Assembly (NCBI RefSeq): GCF_014218335.1
Contig: NZ_AP023367.1
Location: 2,171,501 to 2,235,500 of the forward strand
Source of the DNA: Anaerocolumna cellulosilytica
Lineage (GTDB): Bacteria; Bacillota; Clostridia; Lachnospirales; Lachnospiraceae
DNA: 64,000 nucleotides
Direction of reading: 5' to 3'
Shown here: piece after piece, positions 44,769 through 53,690 of the stretch
Position numbering within the stretch: the first letter of the stretch is position 1
Layout of the letters: every line of letters starts with the position of its first letter
Notes under the pieces: generated by a model
What the model saw: only the letters and a program-made list of their open reading frames with translations
Database searches by the model: none
What the model was told of the DNA's origin: nothing
Made by a program: the position numbers and the translations under genes

Positions 44769-45902
44769 GTGGCTATTTATATGAAAGAAGATATCGAAAA
44801 ATTGAATAAATGGCGCTTACTCCTAGGAAAGTATGCAAAGGAGCGAATCTCTTTTAAAGAGAACGGCCTTACCTATATGAATATGGAAGAAGTACTAGAC
44901 TATTTATATTCCAGAGAATATACAGAGGAGTCCGGAGTCCGCAAGGAAGGAGGGCTTGGAGAATCTAATCTGACTATAACAGACTGGTTAAGTAAGATAC
45001 GAAAGCTGTTTCCAAAGGAAACCATAGAAATCATGGAACGTCATGCACTGGAGAATTACGGTATGTCAGAGCTTTTAACGGATAAAGAAGTTCTGGAAAG
45101 ATTAGAACCCAACAAGGAACTGCTTAAAACAATACTTCAGTTAAAATCCATGATGAAAGGTGAGGTACTGGATACAGCAAGAAGAATTGTGAAAAAAGTA
45201 GCAGAAGATTTAATAAGTCAGCTAGAGCAAGAATTAAAGCAAACGTTACTTGGGAAGTTAGATAAAACAACCTCGAGTCATATGCCTTCCATAAGAAATT
45301 TAGATATCAGGAAGACGATATTTAAAAATCTAAAAAACTATGATATAAAGGAACAACAACTGTTCCTTAGCCGGGTTTATTTTAATTCCAGAGTAAAACG
45401 TTACAATACCTGGCGGATTATTATAGCAGTGGACGAAAGTGGCTCCATGTTGGATTCCGTCATACATAGTGCTGTTATGGCAAGTATTTTTGCCAAATTG
45501 CCAATGCTTGATACAAGGCTGGTGATTTTTGACACAAATGTGGTGGATTTAAGCGGATATGTTAATGACCCTTTAGAAACGCTCATGCGTGTACAACTTG
45601 GAGGCGGAACCAATATAGCGGGTGCCTTAAAATACTGTGAGGATCTGATTGAAAACCCACATCGGACAATGGTGGTATTGGTATCTGATTTGTTTGAAGG
45701 CGGTGGCTATCATAATCTATATCAAGTGAGCATGGATATTATTGAGACAGGTGCTAAACTTTTTGTACTGACTGCACTGGATATAGAAGCCAATCCCAAT
45801 TATGACAGAAATGCGGCTGCTCGGTTAGCATCAATGGGTGCCATGGTGGCTGCTCTGACGCCTGAAAAGCTGGCGGACTGGATAGGGAAGGTGATAGGAT
45901 GA
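44769..45902 (+). CDS. VWA-domain protein (YehP-like)
   Basis: 377 aa, cytoplasmic. The N-terminal half (1-205) is helical (KEDIEKLNKWRLLLGKYAKERISF, LLKTILQLKSMMKGEVLDTARRIVKKVAEDL in segments). The C-terminal VWA domain (about 215-377) has a full MIDAS: D222-E-S-G-S226 in IAVDESGSM, Thr near 281 in GGGTNIAGAL and Asp near 309 in VLVSDLFEGGG. Metal-dependent protein binding is expected, with the MoxR ATPase as partner. Start: GTG 44769 is only 1-2 bases from the GAAAGGG ribosome site, while ATG 44781 is 13 bases away. Four bases (ATGA) overlap the next gene. Confidence 0.9.
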   Translation: MAIYMKEDIEKLNKWRLLLGKYAKERISFKENGLTYMNMEEVLDYLYSREYTEESGVRKEGGLGESNLTITDWLSKIRKLFPKETIEIMERHALENYGMSELLTDKEVLERLEPNKELLKTILQLKSMMKGEVLDTARRIVKKVAEDLISQLEQELKQTLLGKLDKTTSSHMPSIRNLDIRKTIFKNLKNYDIKEQQLFLSRVYFNSRVKRYNTWRIIIAVDESGSMLDSVIHSAVMASIFAKLPMLDTRLVIFDTNVVDLSGYVNDPLETLMRVQLGGGTNIAGALKYCEDLIENPHRTMVVLVSDLFEGGGYHNLYQVSMDIIETGAKLFVLTALDIEANPNYDRNAAARLASMGAMVAALTPEKLADWIGKVIG

Positions 45903-47575
45903 GTAATTGGCAGCAAATATTACAGCCTATCGATGAGGAATACCTAATAGGCTTAACTAATAAGGGAATTGTAAAAAGAGCCTCCAAAGATTTAGAGCAG
46001 GCAGCTTGTACTCTAAAAGAGGAGGGAGACAAGCTGGTCGTTCAGGTAGACGAAGCCCTCTGCACACTGGAGGAGCTCATAGGAGACAGCAAATGTAGCT
46101 GTCCCTCCAGAAGTATATGTAAGCACATAGTTATAGCGGTTTTGTATGCGAAAGATAAACTACAAAGAGAAGAGAAAACAGGAAGAGAAGAAAAAACAGA
46201 AACAGATAACGCATTGTTTCCTTCGATTTTAGAATATCCATTACCAAAATTAAAGGCAGTACTTGGAGATAAAAAGTACCAGAATTTCTGCAATAGGGTA
46301 AAACAGGGAATTTATCCGGTTATTAAGACAGGTACTACTGTGACAGTAGAATTTAAAGACGCAGACATAAAAGTCCGTTTACTGAACCCGATAGAGCATT
46401 CATCCTGCTCCTGTCACAAGAAAGATCTCTGCCAGCATAAAGCAGAAGCAATTTTATATTTTCAATTAAAAGAAGGAAAAGTAACGCTACCAGACTTGGA
46501 AAAAGAGACCTTAGATAGCAGGGATATTGATCTTAACGGGATGAAGCAGTTAGCCGGTTACATACAGGAGTTGCTGACGCAACAGATAGTTACTGGATTA
46601 GCAAGAAGTTCTCCGTCTATTACTGATACCCTTGAGAGGACTGCTATACTGTGTCATAACGGGAATCTTGCCGAATTTGAACGAAAATTAAGAGAGCTGA
46701 AGGAAGAATATGAACATTATTTTAACAGATCTGCGTCCTTTTGTGCAGATTCACTACTCCATAAAATATGTCAATTGTACCGGATGTCAAAGCGATTGTT
46801 ATTAACAGAAGATAAGCTGGAAGCTGCTTCCCTTGCCGGAGAATTCCGGGTGGAATATTTACCGGCAGGAACCCTTACCTTACTTGGAATGGGTCAAAGG
46901 CAGTTTCACAGCAAAACCGGCTATGAAGGAGAAACTTATTATTTTCTGGAGGAAACTACCCAGGAGTGGTATACCTATACCAATGCCAGACCCGTTTATT
47001 ATGATACAAAGAACAGAGCAGGTCAAGGGGAGAAAGGGCGAGCACCTTGGCAGCTCTTATGCAGCCTTGAGGAATTATCCGAAGGCAGAATAATGCTATA
47101 TAACGGGAAGGCGTCCTTAGAACATAGACTTTCAGCAACTACGGAAGCTAAAGCAGAGTATTTTGGCAGGGCAGACATAGACCTGAAGAATTATAAGAAG
47201 CAATACTACGAAGATTTCCTTAAGCTGTATGAGGAGCGGATTAAGAATTCTTGGTTAAAAGAAGAACAAGGTACCAATGAAAATCTGAATCAATTGGAAC
47301 AGATGGTGCTTATAAAGCCTGCAAGTATAAAAAATGCTGTATTTGATGCCATAAGACAGCAGTATTCTATGGAGCTTTATGATACTGCTAACCGTATGAT
47401 ACTCCTGCAAATAGCCTATTCTAAAAAAGAAAATTATACGATTCGATTTTTAGAAAGGCTTGCCAGAAGAATAGAAAAAGGTGTAGTAGAGGTACCATGT
47501 TTCTTTGGCATCCTATATAAAGAAGAGGGAAAATTAAAGCTTTATCCCATTCATTATTTTAATGAACCTGCATAG
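45899..47575 (+). CDS. SWIM zinc-finger protein with two SWIM motifs (YehQ-like)
   Basis: 558 aa. Two SWIM-type motifs of form CxCx5CxH are present: C66-S-C-P-S-R-S-I-C-K-H76, and CSCHKKDLCQH near 170-180. Each is followed by a helix (IVIAVLYAKDKL, KAEAILYFQLKEG), the known SWIM layout. Two copies in one chain is less common. The rest (about 200-558) is mostly helical with the strand-rich part GTLTLLGMGQRQFHSKTGYEGETYYFLEE, in segments. SWIM domains bind DNA or proteins through Zn. It overlaps the VWA gene by 4 bases (ATGA), so it is tightly coupled. Function within the complex is unknown. Confidence 0.9.
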   Translation: MSNWQQILQPIDEEYLIGLTNKGIVKRASKDLEQAACTLKEEGDKLVVQVDEALCTLEELIGDSKCSCPSRSICKHIVIAVLYAKDKLQREEKTGREEKTETDNALFPSILEYPLPKLKAVLGDKKYQNFCNRVKQGIYPVIKTGTTVTVEFKDADIKVRLLNPIEHSSCSCHKKDLCQHKAEAILYFQLKEGKVTLPDLEKETLDSRDIDLNGMKQLAGYIQELLTQQIVTGLARSSPSITDTLERTAILCHNGNLAEFERKLRELKEEYEHYFNRSASFCADSLLHKICQLYRMSKRLLLTEDKLEAASLAGEFRVEYLPAGTLTLLGMGQRQFHSKTGYEGETYYFLEETTQEWYTYTNARPVYYDTKNRAGQGEKGRAPWQLLCSLEELSEGRIMLYNGKASLEHRLSATTEAKAEYFGRADIDLKNYKKQYYEDFLKLYEERIKNSWLKEEQGTNENLNQLEQMVLIKPASIKNAVFDAIRQQYSMELYDTANRMILLQIAYSKKENYTIRFLERLARRIEKGVVEVPCFFGILYKEEGKLKLYPIHYFNEPA

Positions 47576-47582
47576 TAGACGT

Positions 47583-47657
47583 TTGCGAAACAATTATTTT
47601 GTGGAATGGAATCAGTCAAAATAATCAAAAGCGGGTTCTAAACAAGAAGTTTCGCAA
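47583..47657 (+). repeat. Nested inverted repeat between the SWIM gene and the next gene
   Basis: Outer arms TTGCGAAAC (47583-47591) and GTTTCGCAA (47649-47657), inner arms ATTATTTTG (47593-47601) and CAAAATAAT (47617-47625), all perfect. No T tract, so probably not a simple terminator. TTTCGCAATT here recurs at 57592-57601 beside the MITE-like element. Confidence 0.7.
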
Positions 47658-47696
47658 TTACCTAGTACCTACATAGAAAGGAAAGGGAGCTTCGTA

Positions 47697-48023
47697 ATGG
47701 AAGGCAGTGAAGAATTAACGGAAGTAGTAACCAATACCAGAAAACTTTTTACAGAATTATTTACCAGTGGTTTTCTCTCCATACATGACAGCACTTTGGA
47801 GGCTTTAAAAAGAACTGCCGACATATGCAGTCAATGTGGCCTTACCTTTGGAGGAGAAAAGCTTATGGAGCTTTGGGTAGAAATAAGAGGATTAAGACAT
47901 CAGCTTAATCAGGATTTTTCAAAGACTATGGAATTATATTGTACACTGGAAAAATACTTTGTACTTTGTCAAAATAAATTGGAATTAGATAGTGTGCAAT
48001 TATATGGAAATTTCACACCCTAA
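47697..48023 (+). CDS. Small helical protein of the yeh-like operon, unknown family
   Basis: 108 aa, acidic, predicted all-helical (LTEVVTNTRKLFTELFTSGF, HDSTLEALKRTADICSQCGLTFGGEKLMELWVEIRGLRHQL in segments). There is one Cys-x2-Cys (CSQC) but no second pair. A good ribosome site (GGGAG, 7 bases) and codon usage like its neighbours support it as real. The last six residues (YGNFTP) are encoded by the start of a dispersed repeat element, so the original C-terminus may have been replaced. I do not recognise it; its place between the SWIM and DUF4132 genes suggests an accessory subunit. Confidence 0.7.
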   Translation: MEGSEELTEVVTNTRKLFTELFTSGFLSIHDSTLEALKRTADICSQCGLTFGGEKLMELWVEIRGLRHQLNQDFSKTMELYCTLEKYFVLCQNKLELDSVQLYGNFTP

Positions 48024-48080
48024 TTTGTGGCAATGCTGAATCTTAAAGTAGATTTGGTATGTAATAGGAGCTAGTATGAG
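48005..48080 (+). repeat. Diverged copy of the 33300-33375 intergenic element
   Basis: AAATTTCACACCCTAATTT, then GGCAATGCTGAATC and GATTTGGTATGTAATAGGAG, then CTAGTATGA. This parallels 33301-33375 (AAATTTCACACCCTGATTT, GGCAGTACCCTATC, GATATGGTATGCAATGGGAG, CTGGTATGA). Here the ATG leads to a stop after five codons instead of a gene. Confidence 0.75.
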
Positions 48081-48169
48081 AAAAACCATGTAACTACCAA
48101 AGTTGAAAAAAAAGAAAGGAAGCCGGTGGGCAATATCACAGGTAAACTTGTGATAGGTAGTGTGAAAAT

Positions 48170-51100
48170 ATGAGAAATCAGGAAGAACTTCAATTAGAGA
48201 AGATGCTGGATGGACTTAGGGAATTGGATTTGACCAGAGAACAGCTTTTACAGGCAGAGGAATATTTACTGGAAGGAAAGGAGGAGTTGCTGGCAGACTT
48301 TCCAAAGGAATATTTATCAGAGCTTACCCAACAGCAGAAGGAAAAAATTGATAAGATATTTAGCGATTTACTTTCAAAAAACCGATTAAAGGAGGCTGCC
48401 GGTTTATTCCAGATATTGTATAAGATAGGTGGTTCCACTATTGCCAAAGTATTTCCTACAAGACGGATTTATTATAATATTAAAAACAATGAATTTGTAA
48501 AGCATATAGGGGTCGAGCAAACAATTACTATCTTTGCCAGTATGGTAGCAAATGAAGAATATTTATTAAAGAAAGAAGCAGTGAACACAATATTAGAGCT
48601 GGCTGACCAGAAAAAAGAAAGAATTATGCAGGCAATTGATACTTGGTATAATAACTATGTCAATGGAAAGCTGTTGCTCTATTCTGCATACTTTACACGG
48701 ATGATTCCGGAATTTATTGATGAAGAGGGAAAACTGGGGGATAGAAAGGAAATAGAAGAAAGTGCCCCAGAGTTTCAGAAGTATTTTGAAAACTTTGAAG
48801 AACTAATTTTAAAGAATATAGATGTATTGCTTTCTATCAGCGAAGAGGAGCAGAAGGTTATCTTAGATTATATCAGTTTGAAAAAGGGAAACGACGGAGA
48901 AGAAGCTGTTCTAGAGCTATTCAGAAAGCATACCCCTAGTAAATTTATGCTCAGGCTTTTAATTGGCTGCGGAAGTGCAATCACAGACTATTCAGACCAA
49001 TTAAAAAGACTGGTCCAGTTATGCTGTTATAGTAACTTGTCACATACGATGGAGGCAATATATGTTTTTGTCAGGCCAAGATTAAGAGAGAAGCTTGCTA
49101 AGAGCTGCGCAGAGGACTATAGCCTTGACCGTGTAGAATATATACTCTGGTGTGGTGCGGCTGGTTTTAAAGAAGGTTTGTTGCAGGAAGTAAAATCTGA
49201 AACGAAAGCGTACATAAGTGCTTTAAAAAGGGCCTCTCTGGAAGTATATCCGGTACTGCTTCAGGTATTAAAAGAGAATGAGCCTATTGCTTATGCTGAT
49301 TTCAATAAGGAGAATGTTGCCGAACTCCAAAGAAAGATTTCTGACAGTATAGTACCAAAACAAAATGCAAGACAGGTAGTATCCGATTATCTAAACGGCA
49401 ATGAAAAGATTGAAACTTTATATGCTGTAGAAAAAGCCATACGGGATGAGGGGCTTTATTACAACCAGACTGGACAATATCTTAAAATGTATCATGCATT
49501 CAATGGCGAAGATGCTTTTTTCAACCGTTGTATGTGTTACATGGCTTTCGTAGAAAATGGTTACATCTTCCCTTACTTGTTTAATCTTAAAGGAAATGAT
49601 GAAAAAATAGACAGCCAAAAGCTATTTCAAGCATGGGAGGCGGAACTTACCATTGCTTATCAGCTAAGAGGAGTAGAAGCAATTTATGATACAGCCTATT
49701 CTGAGAATGATAAAATAGCAATTGTCCGTACGGTGCTTCCTCTATTTCTTGATTACTTAACAAAGAAGCAGGAGGAAATGCTGACAGCCTTTTTTCAGGC
49801 AGGTGCCATAGGCAGATATATGGGTGTCCGTACCCTTAGCGTAAAAGCAGAGCAATATAAGGAATCCTTACTTCTATATTTTGGTGACAATTCAAAATTA
49901 GTAAGAGATGCGTTGGTCAGACTGGTGGTAAAAAATGAAAGCTGGGAAGAAGACGTTCTAAAGAAATTGGAATCTAAAAAGGCAGCGGACCGAGAAACTG
50001 CTTTACAGATACTAAAAAAGTGGAATAAAGAGTATGTTGCAGTAATTACGAAGAGCCTAGAAAAGGAAAAAAGCAAGAAATTGGCGGATATGATGAAAGC
50101 AATGCTCTCCATTGAAGAATCCAATGAAGTTGCAGAAGTACTTTCGGAACAGGATTATATCAAAGAAATACATAAGGGTGGCAAAAAGAGAAGCCTTCAA
50201 TGGGCTTATGACACACCCTTTTGTGAGGTACATAAAACAGATGGTTCTCTTGTGGGCGAAGAATACATGCAGGCTATCCTTTTAAGCTATTCCGGCATGA
50301 TGAATGTAGGAGTAAATAAAGAAGTATTATTACTTACGAATTCTCTTAACAAGGAGGAATTGGCTTTCTATGTCAATGAGTTATTTGATAAATGGCTGGA
50401 GTCCGGTGCCGAGGCTAAGAAAAAATGGGTACTGTATGCAGCGGCAATCCACGGAGGCACCGATATTGTAAATAAATTAAATCTGCATATTAACGAGTGG
50501 CCAAAGCATTCGAGAGGTGCTATTGCAGCAGAAGCAGTAAAAGCCCTGGCGCTAAATGATTCACCAACAGCCTTACTAATCGTTGATGGTATATCAAGAA
50601 AATTCAAGTTTAAGCAGATAAAAACGGCTGCGTCAGAAGCACTTACCTTTGCAGCAGAACAACTAGGAATTACAAATGAGGAACTAGCAGATAGAATCGT
50701 TCCGGATTTGGGATTTAATGAGAAGCTTCAGAGAATATTTGACTATGGTGACCGTAAATTTACGGTATACATTACGCCATCCCTTGCTATAGAAATATTC
50801 GATGAAAACGAAAAAAAGATAAAAAATCTGCCTGCACCCGGAAAAAAAGACGACACGATAAAAGCATCGGCAGCTTTGGAAGAATATAAACAAATGAAAA
50901 AGCAGATGAAAACAACTGTAAACAATCAGAAGCTTCGACTGGAAGCGGCTCTATCTGTGGAAAGAAAGTGGGATATTACTTCCTGGAAAGGATTATTTGT
51001 TAAAAACCCCATTATGCATCAGTTTGCTATAGGGCTTATCTGGGGAATATATGAGGCGGGTGTGTTAAAAGATACCTTCCGTTACATGGAGGACGGAAGT

Positions 51101-51685
51101 TTTAATACAGAAGTAGAGGAAGAGTATGAATTGCAGGAAGCGGGGGTCATCGGACTAGTTCATCCCATTGAGCTGTCAGAAGATAGCTTAGCCAGATGGG
51201 AAGAACAGCTTGCCGATTACGAGATTGTTCAACCGATTGAACAGTTAAAACGAAAGATATATCCTATTACCGAGGCGGAAAAGGACAAAAAATATCTGGA
51301 ACGTTTTGGAGGGAGAATATTAAACGGATTATCTTTATCTGGAAAACTTTTTGATATGGGCTGGTACAGAGGTTCTGTTCAGGATGCAGGAGGTTTCTAC
51401 ACCTTTTACCGAGAGGATATCGCTCTTGATTTAGGGGTGGAGTTACATTTTTCAGGTTCTTTTGTTGGGTATGACAGCGGCGAGGATATAACTATGTATG
51501 AAGCTAGGTTTTATAAAGCCGGAACAATAAAACGAGGCAGTTATATTTATGATGAAGTAAAAGATGAGGCAGCCATACCTTTAAGTAGTGTGCCTGCAAG
51601 GTATTTTAGTGAAATTGTCTACCAGTTAGAAAAGGCTACAGCTTCCAGTAAAGAAATAAATGAGAATTGGAGAGATAAGAGATAG
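48170..51685 (+). CDS. DUF4132 family protein (YehI-like)
   Basis: 1171 aa, cytoplasmic. Long helical HEAT-like regions (about 100-830) surround the DUF4132 core. The C-terminal DUF4132 part (about 840-1165) includes FTVYITPSLAIEIFDENEKKIKNLP, the linker RHELD-type strand LVHPIELSEDSLARWEEQLADYEIVQPIEQL (in segments) and the closing block IPLSSVPARYFSEIVYQLEKAT, typical of the family. E. coli YehI has the same family but an N-terminal WGR domain, which I do not see here. Function is unknown; it is the last and largest member of the operon. The ribosome site is weak (AGG about 14 bases off), suggesting dependence on upstream translation. A terminator follows at 51695. Confidence 0.88.
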   Translation: MRNQEELQLEKMLDGLRELDLTREQLLQAEEYLLEGKEELLADFPKEYLSELTQQQKEKIDKIFSDLLSKNRLKEAAGLFQILYKIGGSTIAKVFPTRRIYYNIKNNEFVKHIGVEQTITIFASMVANEEYLLKKEAVNTILELADQKKERIMQAIDTWYNNYVNGKLLLYSAYFTRMIPEFIDEEGKLGDRKEIEESAPEFQKYFENFEELILKNIDVLLSISEEEQKVILDYISLKKGNDGEEAVLELFRKHTPSKFMLRLLIGCGSAITDYSDQLKRLVQLCCYSNLSHTMEAIYVFVRPRLREKLAKSCAEDYSLDRVEYILWCGAAGFKEGLLQEVKSETKAYISALKRASLEVYPVLLQVLKENEPIAYADFNKENVAELQRKISDSIVPKQNARQVVSDYLNGNEKIETLYAVEKAIRDEGLYYNQTGQYLKMYHAFNGEDAFFNRCMCYMAFVENGYIFPYLFNLKGNDEKIDSQKLFQAWEAELTIAYQLRGVEAIYDTAYSENDKIAIVRTVLPLFLDYLTKKQEEMLTAFFQAGAIGRYMGVRTLSVKAEQYKESLLLYFGDNSKLVRDALVRLVVKNESWEEDVLKKLESKKAADRETALQILKKWNKEYVAVITKSLEKEKSKKLADMMKAMLSIEESNEVAEVLSEQDYIKEIHKGGKKRSLQWAYDTPFCEVHKTDGSLVGEEYMQAILLSYSGMMNVGVNKEVLLLTNSLNKEELAFYVNELFDKWLESGAEAKKKWVLYAAAIHGGTDIVNKLNLHINEWPKHSRGAIAAEAVKALALNDSPTALLIVDGISRKFKFKQIKTAASEALTFAAEQLGITNEELADRIVPDLGFNEKLQRIFDYGDRKFTVYITPSLAIEIFDENEKKIKNLPAPGKKDDTIKASAALEEYKQMKKQMKTTVNNQKLRLEAALSVERKWDITSWKGLFVKNPIMHQFAIGLIWGIYEAGVLKDTFRYMEDGSFNTEVEEEYELQEAGVIGLVHPIELSEDSLARWEEQLADYEIVQPIEQLKRKIYPITEAEKDKKYLERFGGRILNGLSLSGKLFDMGWYRGSVQDAGGFYTFYREDIALDLGVELHFSGSFVGYDSGEDITMYEARFYKAGTIKRGSYIYDEVKDEAAIPLSSVPARYFSEIVYQLEKATASSKEINENWRDKR

Positions 51686-51694
51686 TAATTAATC

Positions 51695-51747
51695 GGTGTC
51701 AAGGAGATGGAAACCTTAAAAGGGGAGTCTCTTTGGCACCTATTTTA
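51695..51747 (+). terminator. Terminator of the yeh-like operon
   Basis: GGTGTCAAGGAGA pairs with TCTCTTTGGCACC (two G-U pairs), followed by TATTTTATT. Confidence 0.75.
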
Positions 51748-51811
51748 TTACAATCCTTGTAGATAGGGACTTGCTGTCAATATATCCTAAAAAATAATAT
51801 GCGAAATTATC

Positions 51812-51840
51812 TTGACAATACAGCATTTGTAGTGTATAGT
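51812..51840 (+). promoter_or_regulatory. Promoter of the peptide ABC transporter operon
   Basis: TTGACA (51812-51817), 17 bases, TATAGT (51835-51840), with TG just upstream of the -10. The leader is about 110 bases, with no riboswitch recognised. Confidence 0.8.
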
Positions 51841-51957
51841 AACTGCAAAGCATAGCAATCATATATGTAATATATAAGTGGTATGTAAGGTATGACAAGA
51901 CAAATAGCTACGAACAAGTAAATTACTTGATAAGTAAGGACAGAATGGAGAGAATTT

Positions 51958-53664
51958 ATGAAAAAAAGATGGATTTCTTTGGCTTTAGCTTCACTATTCG
52001 TTATAACTGCACTGACAGCTTGTGCAAAAACAAACAATACAGGCAGTACAAATAATACCGGAGGAACTACCACGCAGCCTGCTGGCCAGACAGATACCGG
52101 CAACGCCTCAGGAGAGGGGAAGGAGAAAATACTTAGATTAGGTAATATCAGTTCTCCTACCGGTAAATTTAATCCCTTATATGCCAATGATGATTATACG
52201 GCATATATTAATAACTTAATTTTTCAAAGTCTAGTTACTGTAGACGCAAATGCTAACCTTCAACCAGGTCTGGCAGAAAAGTGGGAAGTATCCGAAGATT
52301 CCAAAACCATTACTTTTCATTTATTTCAGAATATCAAATGGACCGACGGAGAACCTTTTACAGCAGAAGATGTTCAGTTTACTTTGGAATTTATGTCAGA
52401 TAAAAACTATACCGGTTTAAATTCAACTTATGTACAGCAGATAGTCGGTTTTGATGAGGTACATAACCAAACCGCAGAGCATTTGTCCGGTATTAATGTC
52501 ATTGATGAATATACGATTGCTATTACAACAAAAGAAGTGTATGCTTCCTTTTATGAGAAAATTGGTCGTGGTGTTGGGATTATAGCAAAACATGTATGGG
52601 AAGGCGTTCCTTTAGCAGAAGTGGAACAAAGAACTGAATTATTGCAAAATCCTATCGGAACGGGACCATTTAAGTTACAGGAATATAAAGCGGATCAGTA
52701 TACAACGTTAGTTAAGAATCCTGATTATTATGAAGGAACCCCAAAGATTGATAAGATTATTATCCAGGTGGTAAATCCGGATACTGCACAGGCACAGCTG
52801 TTAAATAATGAGCTTGATATGATTCGTGTTGAATCTCTGAATCCAGACGATATCAAGATTTATGAAGACGCAGGATTTGAAGTAAAAAGTAATCTGTTAA
52901 ATGCGTATCAACACATGGTAATAAATTTTAATGATCCTATCTTATCCAATAAGGACTTCAGACAGGCAATGGCTTATGCCATTAACAGAGAAGGTATTGT
53001 AGCCTCCTTATTATACGGGTATGGAAATGTAGCGAATACGATTTATACAAAGGAATTCTTTGCCTATCCCGGAGATGATGCCATTAATGATTATGCATAC
53101 AATCCTGAAAAGGCAATTGAAATATTATCAACAAAAGCGGGTTACGAATATAAGGACGGGACTCTGTACAAAGACGGTAATCCAGTAAAATTAACATTAA
53201 TTTATCCTTCCGGTAATAAAGCAAGAGAAGGTGCGGCAACTGTTATACAACAGAATTTCAAAGAAATCGGAATTGACTTAAAGCTTGAGTTAGTAGAATT
53301 TGCAACACTTACTTCAATCTTACAGGAAAGAAAAGACGATAACTTCCAGCTGGCGTTATTAGGAAACGGCTTTGGTGCAGACGCTGATGTTGCTCAGAAT
53401 GTGGGAACCGGTGGAAGCAATAACCATTCCCAGTACTCTAATACTAAAGTAGATGAACTATTGGTAGAAGGTCTTACCTCATTGGATAACGACACACGAG
53501 CTCCAATCTATAAAGAAATTGCTACTATTTTAAATGATGAATTACCTGTAATCTATTTATACAATTGGGAACGTTTCACTATAGTAAACCCTAAGGTTAA
53601 GAATGTAAATGTTACCACCTATTCCTTCTATGAAGGCGTAGAAACCTGGGATATTGTAGAATAA
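51958..53664 (+). CDS. Peptide ABC transporter substrate-binding lipoprotein (OppA/DppA-like)
   Basis: 568 aa. Signal peptide with lipobox L-T-A-C22, so it is anchored by lipidation on the outer face of the membrane. A Gly/Thr/Asn-rich linker (about 25-55) leads to an SBP family 5 domain: NPLYANDDYTAYINNLIFQSLV, GLAEKWEVSEDSKTITFHL (signature region), GTGPFKLQEYK, NDPILSNKDFRQAMAYAINRE and the closing LNDELPVIYLYNWER. It captures oligo- or dipeptides, or possibly nickel or glycans, since the family is broad. First gene of a five-gene operon with its own promoter; ribosome site GGAGAG. Confidence 0.93.
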   Translation: MKKRWISLALASLFVITALTACAKTNNTGSTNNTGGTTTQPAGQTDTGNASGEGKEKILRLGNISSPTGKFNPLYANDDYTAYINNLIFQSLVTVDANANLQPGLAEKWEVSEDSKTITFHLFQNIKWTDGEPFTAEDVQFTLEFMSDKNYTGLNSTYVQQIVGFDEVHNQTAEHLSGINVIDEYTIAITTKEVYASFYEKIGRGVGIIAKHVWEGVPLAEVEQRTELLQNPIGTGPFKLQEYKADQYTTLVKNPDYYEGTPKIDKIIIQVVNPDTAQAQLLNNELDMIRVESLNPDDIKIYEDAGFEVKSNLLNAYQHMVINFNDPILSNKDFRQAMAYAINREGIVASLLYGYGNVANTIYTKEFFAYPGDDAINDYAYNPEKAIEILSTKAGYEYKDGTLYKDGNPVKLTLIYPSGNKAREGAATVIQQNFKEIGIDLKLELVEFATLTSILQERKDDNFQLALLGNGFGADADVAQNVGTGGSNNHSQYSNTKVDELLVEGLTSLDNDTRAPIYKEIATILNDELPVIYLYNWERFTIVNPKVKNVNVTTYSFYEGVETWDIVE

Positions 53665-53690
53665 GAAACAGAAAGGCAGGACTCCTCTGC

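Noticed and set aside
51807-52187. 126-codon frame on the minus strand at the transporter promoter
   Set aside because: Overlaps the promoter and the lipoprotein signal and linker; Val/Pro-rich complement of the Thr/Asn linker, no ribosome site.
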